From assembly GCF_021390245.1 (NCBI RefSeq), contig NZ_JAJUXH010000012.1:62001-126000 (forward strand): DNA of 64,000 bases. The letters are read 5' to 3'. Position numbers and translations under genes: made by a program. Within the stretch, counting starts at the first letter, position 1. The number at the start of each line of letters is the position of its first letter. The notes under the pieces were generated by a model. That model was given only the letters and a program-made list of their open reading frames with translations. It was not told the DNA's origin and searched no databases. Shown here one piece after another: positions 55,353 through 64,000 of this stretch. The DNA is from Dyadobacter sp. CY323 (lineage in GTDB: Bacteria; Bacteroidota; Bacteroidia; Cytophagales; Spirosomataceae).

Positions 55353-58300
55353 ATGTCCAGACATTTTTACCCGGCTACCATTTGGGGAGCTATCCTCTTT
55401 CTCCATTTACTGATTTCTTTCCCGGCGAGTGCCCAGGCATTGGCCATAAACCAAACAAAGCAAAACAATCCCCCCGCGCAGCGTCCGGCAAAAATACTAC
55501 TGCTGAAAGATGCGCTCAATGAGCTGAAACACCACTTCCGGATCGATATCCTGTTTGACTCTCAGGCCACGAACGGTGTGCAGGTACCCAACTTCCGGAT
55601 CAACAAGCAATGGAACGTGGAAAAAAACCTCGACGAAATGCTTGCCCCGCTGGGACTTACCTACAAGAAAGTCAACAAGAGTTCGTATCTGATCGTCGAC
55701 CGGAGCAGCAGTTCCAACAGTCTGGCGCCCGGAACGATTAAAACCGCAGGCATTGAAAACCCGGCCGAATCGCAAAATGCAGTCAGCAAACCAATCGGAA
55801 ACGAGACACCCGCGACCGTTGCGCCGGTCCAGGCTCGCGCCGACGTCACCATTTCAGGCAAGGTAACCGACGAAACCGGGGAGCCATTGCCGGGTGTAAG
55901 TGTGATGGTAAAAGGTACCCAGCAGGGTACCGCCACCGACGCTGCCGGAGAATACAAGCTGACGCTGAATGCATTGCCGGTATCACTGGTCTTTTCGTTT
56001 GTAGGTTATATTTCAGATGAAATGGAAGTGACCAGCCAGTCATATCTTTCCGTAAAACTGGCAGCTGACACCAAAGCGCTGGAAGAGATCGTGGTGGTGG
56101 GATATGGTACCGTTAAAAAAAGCGACCTGACTGGTGCGGTGTCGAAGATCGGGGAAGGAAATATCAAGGCAACCCCCATTGTCTCCCTCGACCGCGCGAT
56201 GCAGGGACGGGCGGCAGGTGTGCAGGTCGTAAGCAACTCGGCCAGACCAGGCGGCAGCTCCACCATCCGGATCCGCGGCTCAGGTTCCGTGAATGCAAGT
56301 AATGACCCGCTCTATGTTGTGGATGGTTTCCCGACCGACAACCTGAATTCGATCAACCCAAACGACATCGAATCCATTGAAATCCTGAAAGACGCTTCGG
56401 CAACTGCCATTTACGGTTCGAGGGGATCCAATGGCGTGGTGATGGTCACTACCAAACATGGCAAAGCCGGAAAAACGGTAGTAAGCTATGAAGGATACTA
56501 TGGGGTTCAGTCGGTTCGCCGCAAGATACCGTTGCTCAACGGACAGCAATTTGCGGAGTTCGTAAACGAGGCGCAGGTTAACAATGGAGGCACACCGTAT
56601 TTCGACGGCTCCAACGCCGACCGGCCACTACCTTCGGCAATCGGGGCGGGAACCGACTGGCAGGATGCCATTATCCAGAGTGCCCCGATGCAGAATCACC
56701 AGCTGGGCATTTCGGGCGGTTCGGACAAATCGCGGTATGCGATCTCATTCGGCTATTACGACCAGGGAGGTATCATCAAGAACTCCGACTTTAAACGGTA
56801 CACATTACGGTCGAACATCGATTCTGACATATCATCCCGGATTAAGGTAGGTCTTACATTTCAGGGAGCCTATACCGAAAACAACGACGCACAGACGGAA
56901 CCTACGGGTAACCTCGCTTACACCGGCGTGATCAGCGCAGCTATGAACTATTCGCCGACCTTCAAACAGTACAACGACGACGGTACCTATTATAAAAACC
57001 AGGGACAACTGAATGGCCTGGGCGCCGACAACCCCCTGGCGTTATTGAATGAGTTTACCAACAAAACGTCGGCAATCAGGTTATTGGCCAATTCCTTCGT
57101 CGACATCAAGATCATGGACGGGCTGAACCTCAGGAGCAGCATCGGAGCCGACGTTCAGACTTCGAGACTCAACTATTACGTCACCAGAAATGCCCTCGTG
57201 GGCGCAAGTGTGCTGGGAAGCGCAGCGATTACCAGTACACAGCGACTTAACTGGCTCAATGAGAACACATTGAACTACACCAAAAATTTTAACCCGAAAA
57301 ATTCATTCAGCGCATTGATCGGTTATACGATCCAAGAGATCAAGGCTGAAAACGCAGTGGCAAGAGCCAACACATTTTCCGACGATTTTGCGGAATATAA
57401 CAACCTTGGAGCCGGATCTACATTGATCGCCCCTTCTTCCACAGCCAGTGAATGGGCGCTGATCTCTTACCTGGCCCGCGTAAATTATGGTTATGACGAC
57501 CGTTTCTTATTGACCCTGACTGGCCGCCGCGACGGTTCATCAAGATTTGGCCCCAACCGCAAGCAGGGTTTTTTCCCGTCGGGAGCTTTGGCCTGGAAGC
57601 TTCATAATGAAGAATGGTTCAGCAACATCCCTTCGGTCACCGAGGCGAAGCTGCGCACCAGTTATGGATTGTCGGGTAACCAGGAGATCGGCAACTATCA
57701 ATATCTGGCGAACATCAGCGCCGCACCCTACGTCATTGGAGGCGTTCTGAACACCGGTTCTGCTACGGCGGGTATTGCCAATCCCGACCTCAGATGGGAG
57801 AAAAACGCACAATTCGACATCGGTCTGGACCTGGGTCTTTTCCGCAACCGGATCACTGTTTCTGCCGATTATTACTACAAAAAAACATCCGACCTGCTTT
57901 TCAACGTGGGTGTGCCTACATCGTCAGGGTTTTCGACGACACTCAAAAACATCGGTAGCGTGCAGAACAAAGGTCTGGAACTGGCGCTCAACACCATTAA
58001 TATCGACAAAGGTGGTTTGAGATGGAGCTCAGAGTTCAACGTTACATTCAACCGGAACAAGATCCTCACCCTCGACGGCCGTCAGGAATTCCGGACCGGC
58101 TCGGATGCGACGATCTCCAACACGTCCCAGAACCCGATCCTGCTCCGTGTGGGCAGCGAGCTGGGTAACTATTTCGGACTTGTAATGGACGGAATTTTCC
58201 AGAACCAGTCGGAGATCGATAACTCTGCCCAGAAGACCGCGAAGCCAGGCGACATCCGCTACATAGACCGCGACGGCAACGGAGCGATCAACGACGACGA

Positions 58301-58820
58301 CCGTGACATTCTTGGCAGCGCCAATCCTGAATTTTTCGGGGGGATCAACAACACGGTTAGCTACAAAGGGTTCGACTTCAACATCTTCGTTCAAGGCACT
58401 TACGGCAATGAAATCCTGAATTTCGGCTCTTTTGACCAATTGAATTTCACGGGCGGGAACAACCAGTCGGCCCGGGTACTTGACCGGTGGACGCCTACAA
58501 ACCCGAGCAACACCATTCCGCGCGCCAACGCGGCGGGAGGCTCGCGACTGTTGTCGACCCTGCATGTGGAAGACGGTTCTTATTTAAGGTTCAAAAACAT
58601 TTCGCTGGGATACAACCTGCCTCAGCAATGGCGGAGCAAACTGCGGGCGCAGCAGGCCAAAGTGTATGTTGCCGCGCAAAACCTTTTCACGCTCACCAAA
58701 TACACCGGATACGATCCCGAAGTGAACCGCTACGGAAGCTCTTCGCTGAGCCAGGGCATCGATTACGGCGGATATCCTGCTGCTAAAACCATTCTCGTAG
58801 GTCTGAATCTGACATTCTAA
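55353..58820 (+). CDS. SusC/RagA outer-membrane protein with N-terminal STN signalling domain
   Basis: A 1155-residue transporter with a long leader (cleavage near ASAQA, about residue 28), an STN domain (about 48-115, ILLLKDALNELKHHFRIDIL), a linker, a carboxypeptidase-regulatory-like domain (about 168-240), ALEEIVVVGYGTVKKSDLTGA, a plug ending TAIYGSRGSNGVVMVTTKH and a barrel ending in Phe (LVGLNLTF). The STN domain contacts FecR across the periplasm when substrate is bound. It starts 69 bases after fecR and 11 bases before susD. Confidence 0.96.
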   Translation: MSRHFYPATIWGAILFLHLLISFPASAQALAINQTKQNNPPAQRPAKILLLKDALNELKHHFRIDILFDSQATNGVQVPNFRINKQWNVEKNLDEMLAPLGLTYKKVNKSSYLIVDRSSSSNSLAPGTIKTAGIENPAESQNAVSKPIGNETPATVAPVQARADVTISGKVTDETGEPLPGVSVMVKGTQQGTATDAAGEYKLTLNALPVSLVFSFVGYISDEMEVTSQSYLSVKLAADTKALEEIVVVGYGTVKKSDLTGAVSKIGEGNIKATPIVSLDRAMQGRAAGVQVVSNSARPGGSSTIRIRGSGSVNASNDPLYVVDGFPTDNLNSINPNDIESIEILKDASATAIYGSRGSNGVVMVTTKHGKAGKTVVSYEGYYGVQSVRRKIPLLNGQQFAEFVNEAQVNNGGTPYFDGSNADRPLPSAIGAGTDWQDAIIQSAPMQNHQLGISGGSDKSRYAISFGYYDQGGIIKNSDFKRYTLRSNIDSDISSRIKVGLTFQGAYTENNDAQTEPTGNLAYTGVISAAMNYSPTFKQYNDDGTYYKNQGQLNGLGADNPLALLNEFTNKTSAIRLLANSFVDIKIMDGLNLRSSIGADVQTSRLNYYVTRNALVGASVLGSAAITSTQRLNWLNENTLNYTKNFNPKNSFSALIGYTIQEIKAENAVARANTFSDDFAEYNNLGAGSTLIAPSSTASEWALISYLARVNYGYDDRFLLTLTGRRDGSSRFGPNRKQGFFPSGALAWKLHNEEWFSNIPSVTEAKLRTSYGLSGNQEIGNYQYLANISAAPYVIGGVLNTGSATAGIANPDLRWEKNAQFDIGLDLGLFRNRITVSADYYYKKTSDLLFNVGVPTSSGFSTTLKNIGSVQNKGLELALNTINIDKGGLRWSSEFNVTFNRNKILTLDGRQEFRTGSDATISNTSQNPILLRVGSELGNYFGLVMDGIFQNQSEIDNSAQKTAKPGDIRYIDRDGNGAINDDDRDILGSANPEFFGGINNTVSYKGFDFNIFVQGTYGNEILNFGSFDQLNFTGGNNQSARVLDRWTPTNPSNTIPRANAAGGSRLLSTLHVEDGSYLRFKNISLGYNLPQQWRSKLRAQQAKVYVAAQNLFTLTKYTGYDPEVNRYGSSSLSQGIDYGGYPAAKTILVGLNLTF

Positions 58821-58831
58821 AAACTAAATTC

Positions 58832-60274
58832 ATGAAACGTTACCTCATATATCTGCTTCCAGCCCTGCTGACGGTTTCCTGCGAAAGCAAACTCGACCTG
58901 ACGCCCGTCACCAACCTGACGAATGCAACCTATTATAAAACAGCTGCCGACGCCAAAGCCGCCGTGGGTGCCTGCTATGCCGCCATCGGAAACCTCGATC
59001 CATTTGCCGATCTGGTGACGACTGACGACGCCATTCCATTCCTTACCGGCGCAGCCGACAGGCCGCAGCTCTGGCGTTACGAGATTACGACGGCCAACTC
59101 CTTCATTGCCCAATACGCGGGTGGCTTCCGGGGTATTAACCGGTCGAACATTGTGATTGACAGATTACCGGGGATCACCATGGACGAATCATTGAAAGCC
59201 CGCTACGTGGCCGAGGCGCGTTTCCTCCGTGCCCTGCATTATTTCAACCTTGTAAGGTGGTATGGCGGCGTACCTATTGTTACTTCCGAAACGGCGTCTC
59301 TTGAAGGCCTCGAAGTAGAAAAAGCTTCTGTTGAAGAAGTTTATAAATTGATTATCGAAGACCTGACCGCCGCAGAAACGGTGCTTCCTTCGACCTACCC
59401 GGCTACCGACGTGGGCCGCGCTACCAAAGGAGCTGCGATGGGCATACTTGCAAAAGTGTATATCACCATGGCAGGTACCGACCGCCAGTCGCCTTACTGG
59501 GCTCAGGCTGTCGCGAAACTGAAACAGGTGATCGACTCGGGTGTGTACGATTTATATGCCAATTTCGCCGATGCATTTGCACTTTCTGCCAGAGGCGGAA
59601 AAGAGAATGTATTTGAAGTCCAGTACCTGACAGACGTTCGCGGACACGGCCAGGGACGGGGATATGGCGTGAGAGGTGCCCTCATTTACCCGAGCGGCGG
59701 GAGCGGCATTGCGCGCCCTACCAAAAGTTTGTTTGACCTTTATTCAGCTCAGGATGCCAGAAAACCGGTTACCTTCCTGACGTCGTATACTTACAATGGC
59801 ACTACCACCGAGCTGTCGGTAACCAATCCGGACTTTACAAAAGCAGTTTCCTTTCAAAAGCTGTGGGATAAAACGGCGAAAACGAGCGGCGGCGAAGGAA
59901 CCAGCATCCCTATCCTGCGCTATTCCGACCTGTTGCTGCTTTATGCCGAAGCATTGAATGAAGTCAACAACGGACCTACTCCGGAAGCGTACGCCGCTTT
60001 GAACAAAGTACGGACACGCGCAAAACTGACCGCATTGGCCGGCCTTACCTACCAGTCTTTCAAAGAAGCAGTCTGGCTGGAACGTCGCCTCGAACTGACT
60101 TTTGAAAACCACCGTCGTTTCGACCTGTTGCGTACCGGGAAGCTCATTGAGGCGGTAAAAGCGGAGACAACCTTCAACCGGAACCCGCAGATACAGCCAT
60201 TCCACGTGCTGTTCCCATTCCCGCAATCCGACACGGATGCCAACCCGAAACTGGTACAAAATCAGGGTTACTAA
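58832..60274 (+). CDS. SusD/RagB nutrient-binding lipoprotein
   Basis: A 480-residue surface lipoprotein with leader MKRYLIYLLPALLTVSCESK (lipobox Cys 17). SusD fold features include AGGFRGINRSNIVIDRLPG, YVAEARFLRALHYFNLVRWY, AAMGILAKVYITMAG and LRYSDLLLLYAEALNEV. It ends HVLFPFPQSDTDANPKLVQN, the typical RagB tail. It pairs with the STN-type SusC encoded immediately upstream. The next gene begins 20 bases after its stop. Confidence 0.96.
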   Translation: MKRYLIYLLPALLTVSCESKLDLTPVTNLTNATYYKTAADAKAAVGACYAAIGNLDPFADLVTTDDAIPFLTGAADRPQLWRYEITTANSFIAQYAGGFRGINRSNIVIDRLPGITMDESLKARYVAEARFLRALHYFNLVRWYGGVPIVTSETASLEGLEVEKASVEEVYKLIIEDLTAAETVLPSTYPATDVGRATKGAAMGILAKVYITMAGTDRQSPYWAQAVAKLKQVIDSGVYDLYANFADAFALSARGGKENVFEVQYLTDVRGHGQGRGYGVRGALIYPSGGSGIARPTKSLFDLYSAQDARKPVTFLTSYTYNGTTTELSVTNPDFTKAVSFQKLWDKTAKTSGGEGTSIPILRYSDLLLLYAEALNEVNNGPTPEAYAALNKVRTRAKLTALAGLTYQSFKEAVWLERRLELTFENHRRFDLLRTGKLIEAVKAETTFNRNPQIQPFHVLFPFPQSDTDANPKLVQNQGY

Positions 60275-60294
60275 CACCTGACTGCTAAGCTATT

Positions 60295-61590
60295 ATGAAA
60301 AAATGTTTGATAATCCTAATGGTCTGCACGCTGGCAGCAGCGTTTTCAGGGATGATTTTTCCTGAACGAAATGCGCTGGGCGGTATCGCGGACATTCCGA
60401 TCCGGAAGGTAGCCTCGGGCAAGATCATCCACCGCTTTCACGACACCTCGCCCATTAGTCCGTCGGGGAAATACATTGCGCTGTTTCGCATTCCTTTCGA
60501 GGACCATTATCCCGAGGCAGGCGACGTTGGCGAAGTAGTATTGATAGAACTCGCGACCGGGAAGGAAACGGTTGTCGAACGTTCCTACGGCTGGGAAATG
60601 CAGGTCGGAGCAAACGTCCAATGGGGAGCTTCTGATCACGAACTATTTTATAATCAGGTAAATACCAGCACCTGGAAGGCCTACACCATTCTGCACGACC
60701 CCATCAGCAAAACGTCCCGGAAATGGGAAGGGGCGACATTCATGGTTACGCCCGACGGGAAGCAGGCTGCAAGCCACAACATGATCAACTCGGTGAATGC
60801 ACAGTCCGGCTACGGCGTGATCCTGCCGGAAAAATTTCGCAGCAAAAATTCGGGAGTGGTGAACAATGACGGACTTTTCGTAACAAATGTCGCGACCGGC
60901 AAAACGAAAATGATCGCGTCCATTAAACGGATTTTTGACGAAGCTAAACCTAAAATCGGGATCGACGATCCGGAAAACTACGAGATCTACACATTCAAAG
61001 CGATGTGGAATGCACAGGGTACCAGACTGATGACCTGCCTGATCATTAAACCTAAAACAGGCGGACCGAGAAAAGTGGCGCTCATCACCATTAAACCCGA
61101 TGGCAGCGACATTCGTACCGCGGTTACCACGAAACAATATTCCAAAGGCGGGCACCACATGGCATGGATGCCCGACGGCGACCATTTTTCCATGAACCTC
61201 GAAGTGGATAGTACGAAGAACGGCCTCGAACTGATCACCGCTAAATACGACGGATCAGAGATCAAAACCGTTTTTTCCCCAGGCTCCGGTCACCCGAGTT
61301 TTCACCCGAAAGGCTTGCCGCTGATCATTACCGATTCCTATAACCACGAAAAAAGTGTGGCTAAAGGCGACGGCATCATACCCATTCGGCTGCTGAATAC
61401 GAAAACCGGCAAGGAGATAATTCTTGCCAATGTGAGGGTACCAAAAGTAGAGGACAATTCTTTCCGCATGGACGCCCACCCTACCTGGGACCGGACCGGC
61501 AGATATGTGATTTTTAATGGGTACGACGACGATAACAGGGGCGTATACATTGCCGACCTGCAAAAGACGATTGAAGAACTAAAACCTTAA
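60295..61590 (+). CDS. Exported TolB-like beta-propeller, possibly lyase-like
   Basis: A 431-residue protein with an N-terminal signal or anchor (about 4-22). The rest forms repeated propeller blades with TolB/WD40-like turns: HDTSPISPSGKYIALF, FKAMWNAQGTRLM, HHMAWMPDGDHFSM, GHPSFHPKG (332-340) and DAHPTWDRTGRYVIFNGYDD split at 393-412. Conserved-looking His at 287-288, 333, 338 and 396 could bind metal or substrate. Oligogalacturonate lyase (PL22) is a seven-bladed propeller with His-bound metal and is one possible reading. A binding-only role is another. It sits in the sigma/FecR-controlled SusC/SusD locus. Confidence 0.75.
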   Translation: MKKCLIILMVCTLAAAFSGMIFPERNALGGIADIPIRKVASGKIIHRFHDTSPISPSGKYIALFRIPFEDHYPEAGDVGEVVLIELATGKETVVERSYGWEMQVGANVQWGASDHELFYNQVNTSTWKAYTILHDPISKTSRKWEGATFMVTPDGKQAASHNMINSVNAQSGYGVILPEKFRSKNSGVVNNDGLFVTNVATGKTKMIASIKRIFDEAKPKIGIDDPENYEIYTFKAMWNAQGTRLMTCLIIKPKTGGPRKVALITIKPDGSDIRTAVTTKQYSKGGHHMAWMPDGDHFSMNLEVDSTKNGLELITAKYDGSEIKTVFSPGSGHPSFHPKGLPLIITDSYNHEKSVAKGDGIIPIRLLNTKTGKEIILANVRVPKVEDNSFRMDAHPTWDRTGRYVIFNGYDDDNRGVYIADLQKTIEELKP

Positions 61591-61592
61591 CC

Positions 61593-61609
61593 ACTTGTCA
61601 CGGACAAGT
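61593..61609 (+). other. Small intercistronic hairpin
   Basis: ACTTGTC (61593-61599) and GACAAGT (61603-61609) form a 7-bp stem with a 3-nt loop in the 32-base gap between the propeller and FAD oxidoreductase genes. No T-run follows, so it is more likely a message-stability or attenuation element than a terminator. Confidence 0.35.
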
Positions 61610-61622
61610 AAAAACCTTTACA

Positions 61623-64000
61623 ATGGACAGGCGTAAATTTTTGAATCTGACCCTACCCGCCACCGGCGCGGTATTCCTGACGAGCTCCATGCTCAGCGAG
61701 CAGGCAATGGCCGAGATCAGCCGGCAGTTCGACGGCAAGAATGCGGTCGGGCATTACGACATCGTGATCAACGGTGCGGGACTTTCGGGCTACTTTGCGG
61801 CGCTGCATGCGTCGTCGAAAGGCAAGAAAGTACTGATCGTGGAAAAACGGTCGAGCCCGGGTTTTGAGCTGGCCGCCAAAAGTCGGCTCTGGCTCCATGC
61901 GCAGGGATTCGACTCGCTGCGACCGGACTTGCAGGAACTGCTTTTGCCTGAGCAGGAATTAATGGAAATCAAGAATACAAAAGGTACCGGCAAAGGGAAA
62001 AGCCAGCTCGGCGATCACATTGCGCTTTTTAAAGGCAGTATCCGGAAAGGAATGGTACGTAACCTGCTCGTGGGCAAAGTGGATCTTTTGCTGATGACAG
62101 ATACCTGTGGTCTTTTTGAAAGCAAAGGTCAGGTGAGCGGCGTGTTGCTGGCTACCAAACAAGGCGTATTTTCCGTTCCTTGTAAAACGTTCATTGATGC
62201 CTCCGATCAACTGATATTCAGCCGGAGACTGGCAGGAAAATCACTGAAAGTGCAGAAAGCCGGTTTTGTAGTTGAAGTAAATAAAGTAAGTAAGCCGGCA
62301 TTTAAAGAGATTAAAACCGACGCTGCATTTGGACTGGATGGAAACAAGCTGACCGTCTACCCCGGCAAACTTTCGGATGACCAGGCTTTCCTGGCGTTCG
62401 AATACCTTGTGGACACCGACAAACTGGAAGAAATCGAGCACAAAGGCCGGCAGATCGCCACGCAGATCGGAACTAAGATTAAGTCCCTGGGCGCAGGTTT
62501 TTCCGTCGCTCAAATCCAGCAATACGCACTCGAAGCCTCGCTGACCCTGGCCGACAATGCCGTACCAACAACTTCACTGAACGGACATTATGTGCTGGAC
62601 AGCACTGCCTCGGCACTCTCGGCGTCTTCACTTTTGACCCTCGAAAAAAACGCGCAGGCATTGGTGGACCGTGTTAAGATCCCAGCGCAAAACGCCGCTC
62701 CGCAGAACCTTATTCTTCCGGGTAAAAAGCTGGATATCAAGAAGGTGAAATTTGAAGACATTGATGAGCCGGGTTTCAATGTGCCGCTGCAAGCCGTGCA
62801 TCTGGATTGGATGGATGCGGTGGTTGCCAGGCGCCAAACGCAGGTGGTCGTCGCCGGCGGAGGTACAGCCGGGGCGCTTGCGGCCGCAGGTTCGATAGAC
62901 AAAGGTGCCGACACGATCGTGGTGGACTATTTCAATGACATGGGCGGTACCAAAACAATGGGTGGCGTAATGGGTTACTACCATGGCGTGAAAGAAAATG
63001 TATTTTTCAAAAAACAAAACGACGAGGCCGAAAGACTTGCTCTCGAAGCTAATATGAACAAAAAGATCGGGCGGCAGATTTTCCATCTGCGCTCGGTGGT
63101 GGATAAAGGCGGTCAGTTCCTGTCCTCGGCTATACTGTGCCAGGCCGTTACAAAAGACAATACCGTAAAAGGCGTGGTCGTATGCCGCCACGGCCAGCTC
63201 GAACTCGTACTCGGCGACGTGACAATCGATGCTACGGGCGACGGCGATGTGGCGGCCATGGCCGGTGCAAGCTTCCAGATCGGCGATTCCCGCATCGGGC
63301 TTACTCAAAATTACAGTCAATGGGACATTGCCGGCGCGGGAAAACTACCCTCGGCGACCAATCGCGATTATGATATTCTCGACAACCGGAAGGTCTCCGA
63401 GCAGCAGCGCGGACTTTTTATCTCGCATTACGAAGCCCATTGCTACGATTTTCATCCGTTCATGACCGTCAGAGAATCGCGGCGCATCGACGGCATTCAC
63501 AATCTTGACCTGATCGATTGTGTTGAAAAAAGGCATTTTGAAGACGTACTGGCACTCGCCAGCAGCGATTTCGATCCGCATAATGTTGCTTCCTCCGAGT
63601 ACAGCAAATGCGGTTTTCTGCTGCCCCATTCCAATGATATCACGGTGGAAATTCCTTATCGTTCCATTGTCCCCAAAAAGCTCGATGGCCTGCTGATATC
63701 CGGCCGCGGGTTCGGGCAAAGCCGCAATGCGCTGCAGTTCACGAGGATGACCGCCGACCTGCTCGTACTCGGTTATCTCACCGGGCAGATCGCGGCGGAT
63801 GTGGCGTGGAAAAAAGTCCGTCCGAGAGATTATAATGTCGGTACATTACAAAAAGAATGGGTTTCGCTGAATTACCTTCCCGCGGAATACCTGAGCAAAA
63901 AGCCGGGCGACCTCCGCGCCGACCGGGCAGAAATACAGCGCCGGGTGCAGCAACTGGAATCGGGCGCGCCGGAATATCTGTACGAATGCAGCCGCGTAGA
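61623..64000 (+). CDS. Tat-exported FAD-dependent oxidoreductase with two nucleotide-binding halves (partial at right edge)
   Basis: An open frame of 792 codons runs from the ATG 61623 to the window end without a stop. It begins MDRRKFLNLTLPATGAVFL, a Tat-type signal, so it is exported folded with cofactor. Two dinucleotide-binding motifs occur: NGAGLSGYFAAL (50-61) followed by KVLIVEKR, and AGGGTAGALAAAG (411-423) followed by DTIVVDYF. The second half continues with DATGDGDVAAMAGA and LISGRGFGQSRNALQF, as in the FAD_oxidored (PF12831) family. The first half shows the nucleotide motif but weaker later motifs. It probably oxidises or modifies a glycan or polyol substrate of this locus in the periplasm. 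Confidence 0.85.
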   Translation, partial: MDRRKFLNLTLPATGAVFLTSSMLSEQAMAEISRQFDGKNAVGHYDIVINGAGLSGYFAALHASSKGKKVLIVEKRSSPGFELAAKSRLWLHAQGFDSLRPDLQELLLPEQELMEIKNTKGTGKGKSQLGDHIALFKGSIRKGMVRNLLVGKVDLLLMTDTCGLFESKGQVSGVLLATKQGVFSVPCKTFIDASDQLIFSRRLAGKSLKVQKAGFVVEVNKVSKPAFKEIKTDAAFGLDGNKLTVYPGKLSDDQAFLAFEYLVDTDKLEEIEHKGRQIATQIGTKIKSLGAGFSVAQIQQYALEASLTLADNAVPTTSLNGHYVLDSTASALSASSLLTLEKNAQALVDRVKIPAQNAAPQNLILPGKKLDIKKVKFEDIDEPGFNVPLQAVHLDWMDAVVARRQTQVVVAGGGTAGALAAAGSIDKGADTIVVDYFNDMGGTKTMGGVMGYYHGVKENVFFKKQNDEAERLALEANMNKKIGRQIFHLRSVVDKGGQFLSSAILCQAVTKDNTVKGVVVCRHGQLELVLGDVTIDATGDGDVAAMAGASFQIGDSRIGLTQNYSQWDIAGAGKLPSATNRDYDILDNRKVSEQQRGLFISHYEAHCYDFHPFMTVRESRRIDGIHNLDLIDCVEKRHFEDVLALASSDFDPHNVASSEYSKCGFLLPHSNDITVEIPYRSIVPKKLDGLLISGRGFGQSRNALQFTRMTADLLVLGYLTGQIAADVAWKKVRPRDYNVGTLQKEWVSLNYLPAEYLSKKPGDLRADRAEIQRRVQQLESGAPEYLYECSRV

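Noticed and set aside
1..64000. tRNA, rRNA, CRISPR, insertion sequence or integrase
   Set aside because: No cloverleaf, regularly spaced repeats, transposase motifs or terminal inverted repeats were recognised by eye. A tRNA or covariance-model scan would be decisive.

Overview
The window looks like chromosome of a Bacteroidota species of the order Cytophagales, most like Dyadobacter or a close relative. This is inferred from three SusC/SusD pairs, FecR/sigma-70 regulation, orphan FtsX-type permeases of about 800 residues, Bacteroidota-type promoters (TTTG, about 20 nt, TAnnTTTG) and roughly half G+C. No tRNA, rRNA, CRISPR array, transposase or phage gene was seen.

1-9.3 kb is a mosaic of single genes: the tail of one CDS before a strong terminator, a truncated GyrI-like remnant, a DUF3606 protein, a small membrane protein, an FtsX/MacB-type permease, a PQQ-type sugar dehydrogenase lipoprotein, an outer-membrane barrel candidate, a VOC protein, a Tat-exported Gfo/Idh/MocA oxidoreductase, a LuxR-type regulator with a degenerate receiver, and an exported rhodanese/TlpA pair. 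9.3-16.1 kb (minus) is a divalent-metal efflux locus: a Cys-rich small protein, a CzcA-type RND pump fused to its own TolC-like outer-membrane factor, a periplasmic adaptor and a DUF1345 protein. 16.3-20.5 kb carries a second orphan permease, nhaA and msrA.

20.5-28.7 kb is the most unusual section. It has an exported TPR sensor kinase with no response regulator, then a small lipoprotein plus a caspase-like protease (plus strand) facing, tail to tail, a 1276-residue exported caspase-TPR protein (minus strand). 28.3-33 kb holds a hypothetical anchored protein, an N-acyl-D-amino-acid deacylase-like lipoprotein, and a PAS kinase/receiver pair behind a near-consensus promoter.

33.5-64 kb is nutrient uptake. 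First comes a SusC/SusD pair without enzymes. Next is a nine-gene minus-strand operon (SusC, SusD, Gfo/Idh/MocA-like protein, class III aminotransferase, galactonate-dehydratase-like enolase, SDR, ceramidase-fold hydrolase, SSS symporter, SMP-30 lactonase). A GntR/FCD regulator lies upstream, and matching inverted repeats ACAAA-N11-TTTGT occur before both the operon and the regulator gene. Finally a plus-strand locus encodes sigma-70, FecR, an STN-type SusC, SusD, an exported beta-propeller and a Tat-exported FAD oxidoreductase that runs off the right edge. The nine-gene operon reads as import of a sugar or sugar-acid derivative, oxidation to a lactone, hydrolysis to an aldonate and dehydration to a 2-keto-3-deoxy acid, with an amide-cleaving and a transamination step of unknown order. 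The substrate cannot be named from sequence alone.
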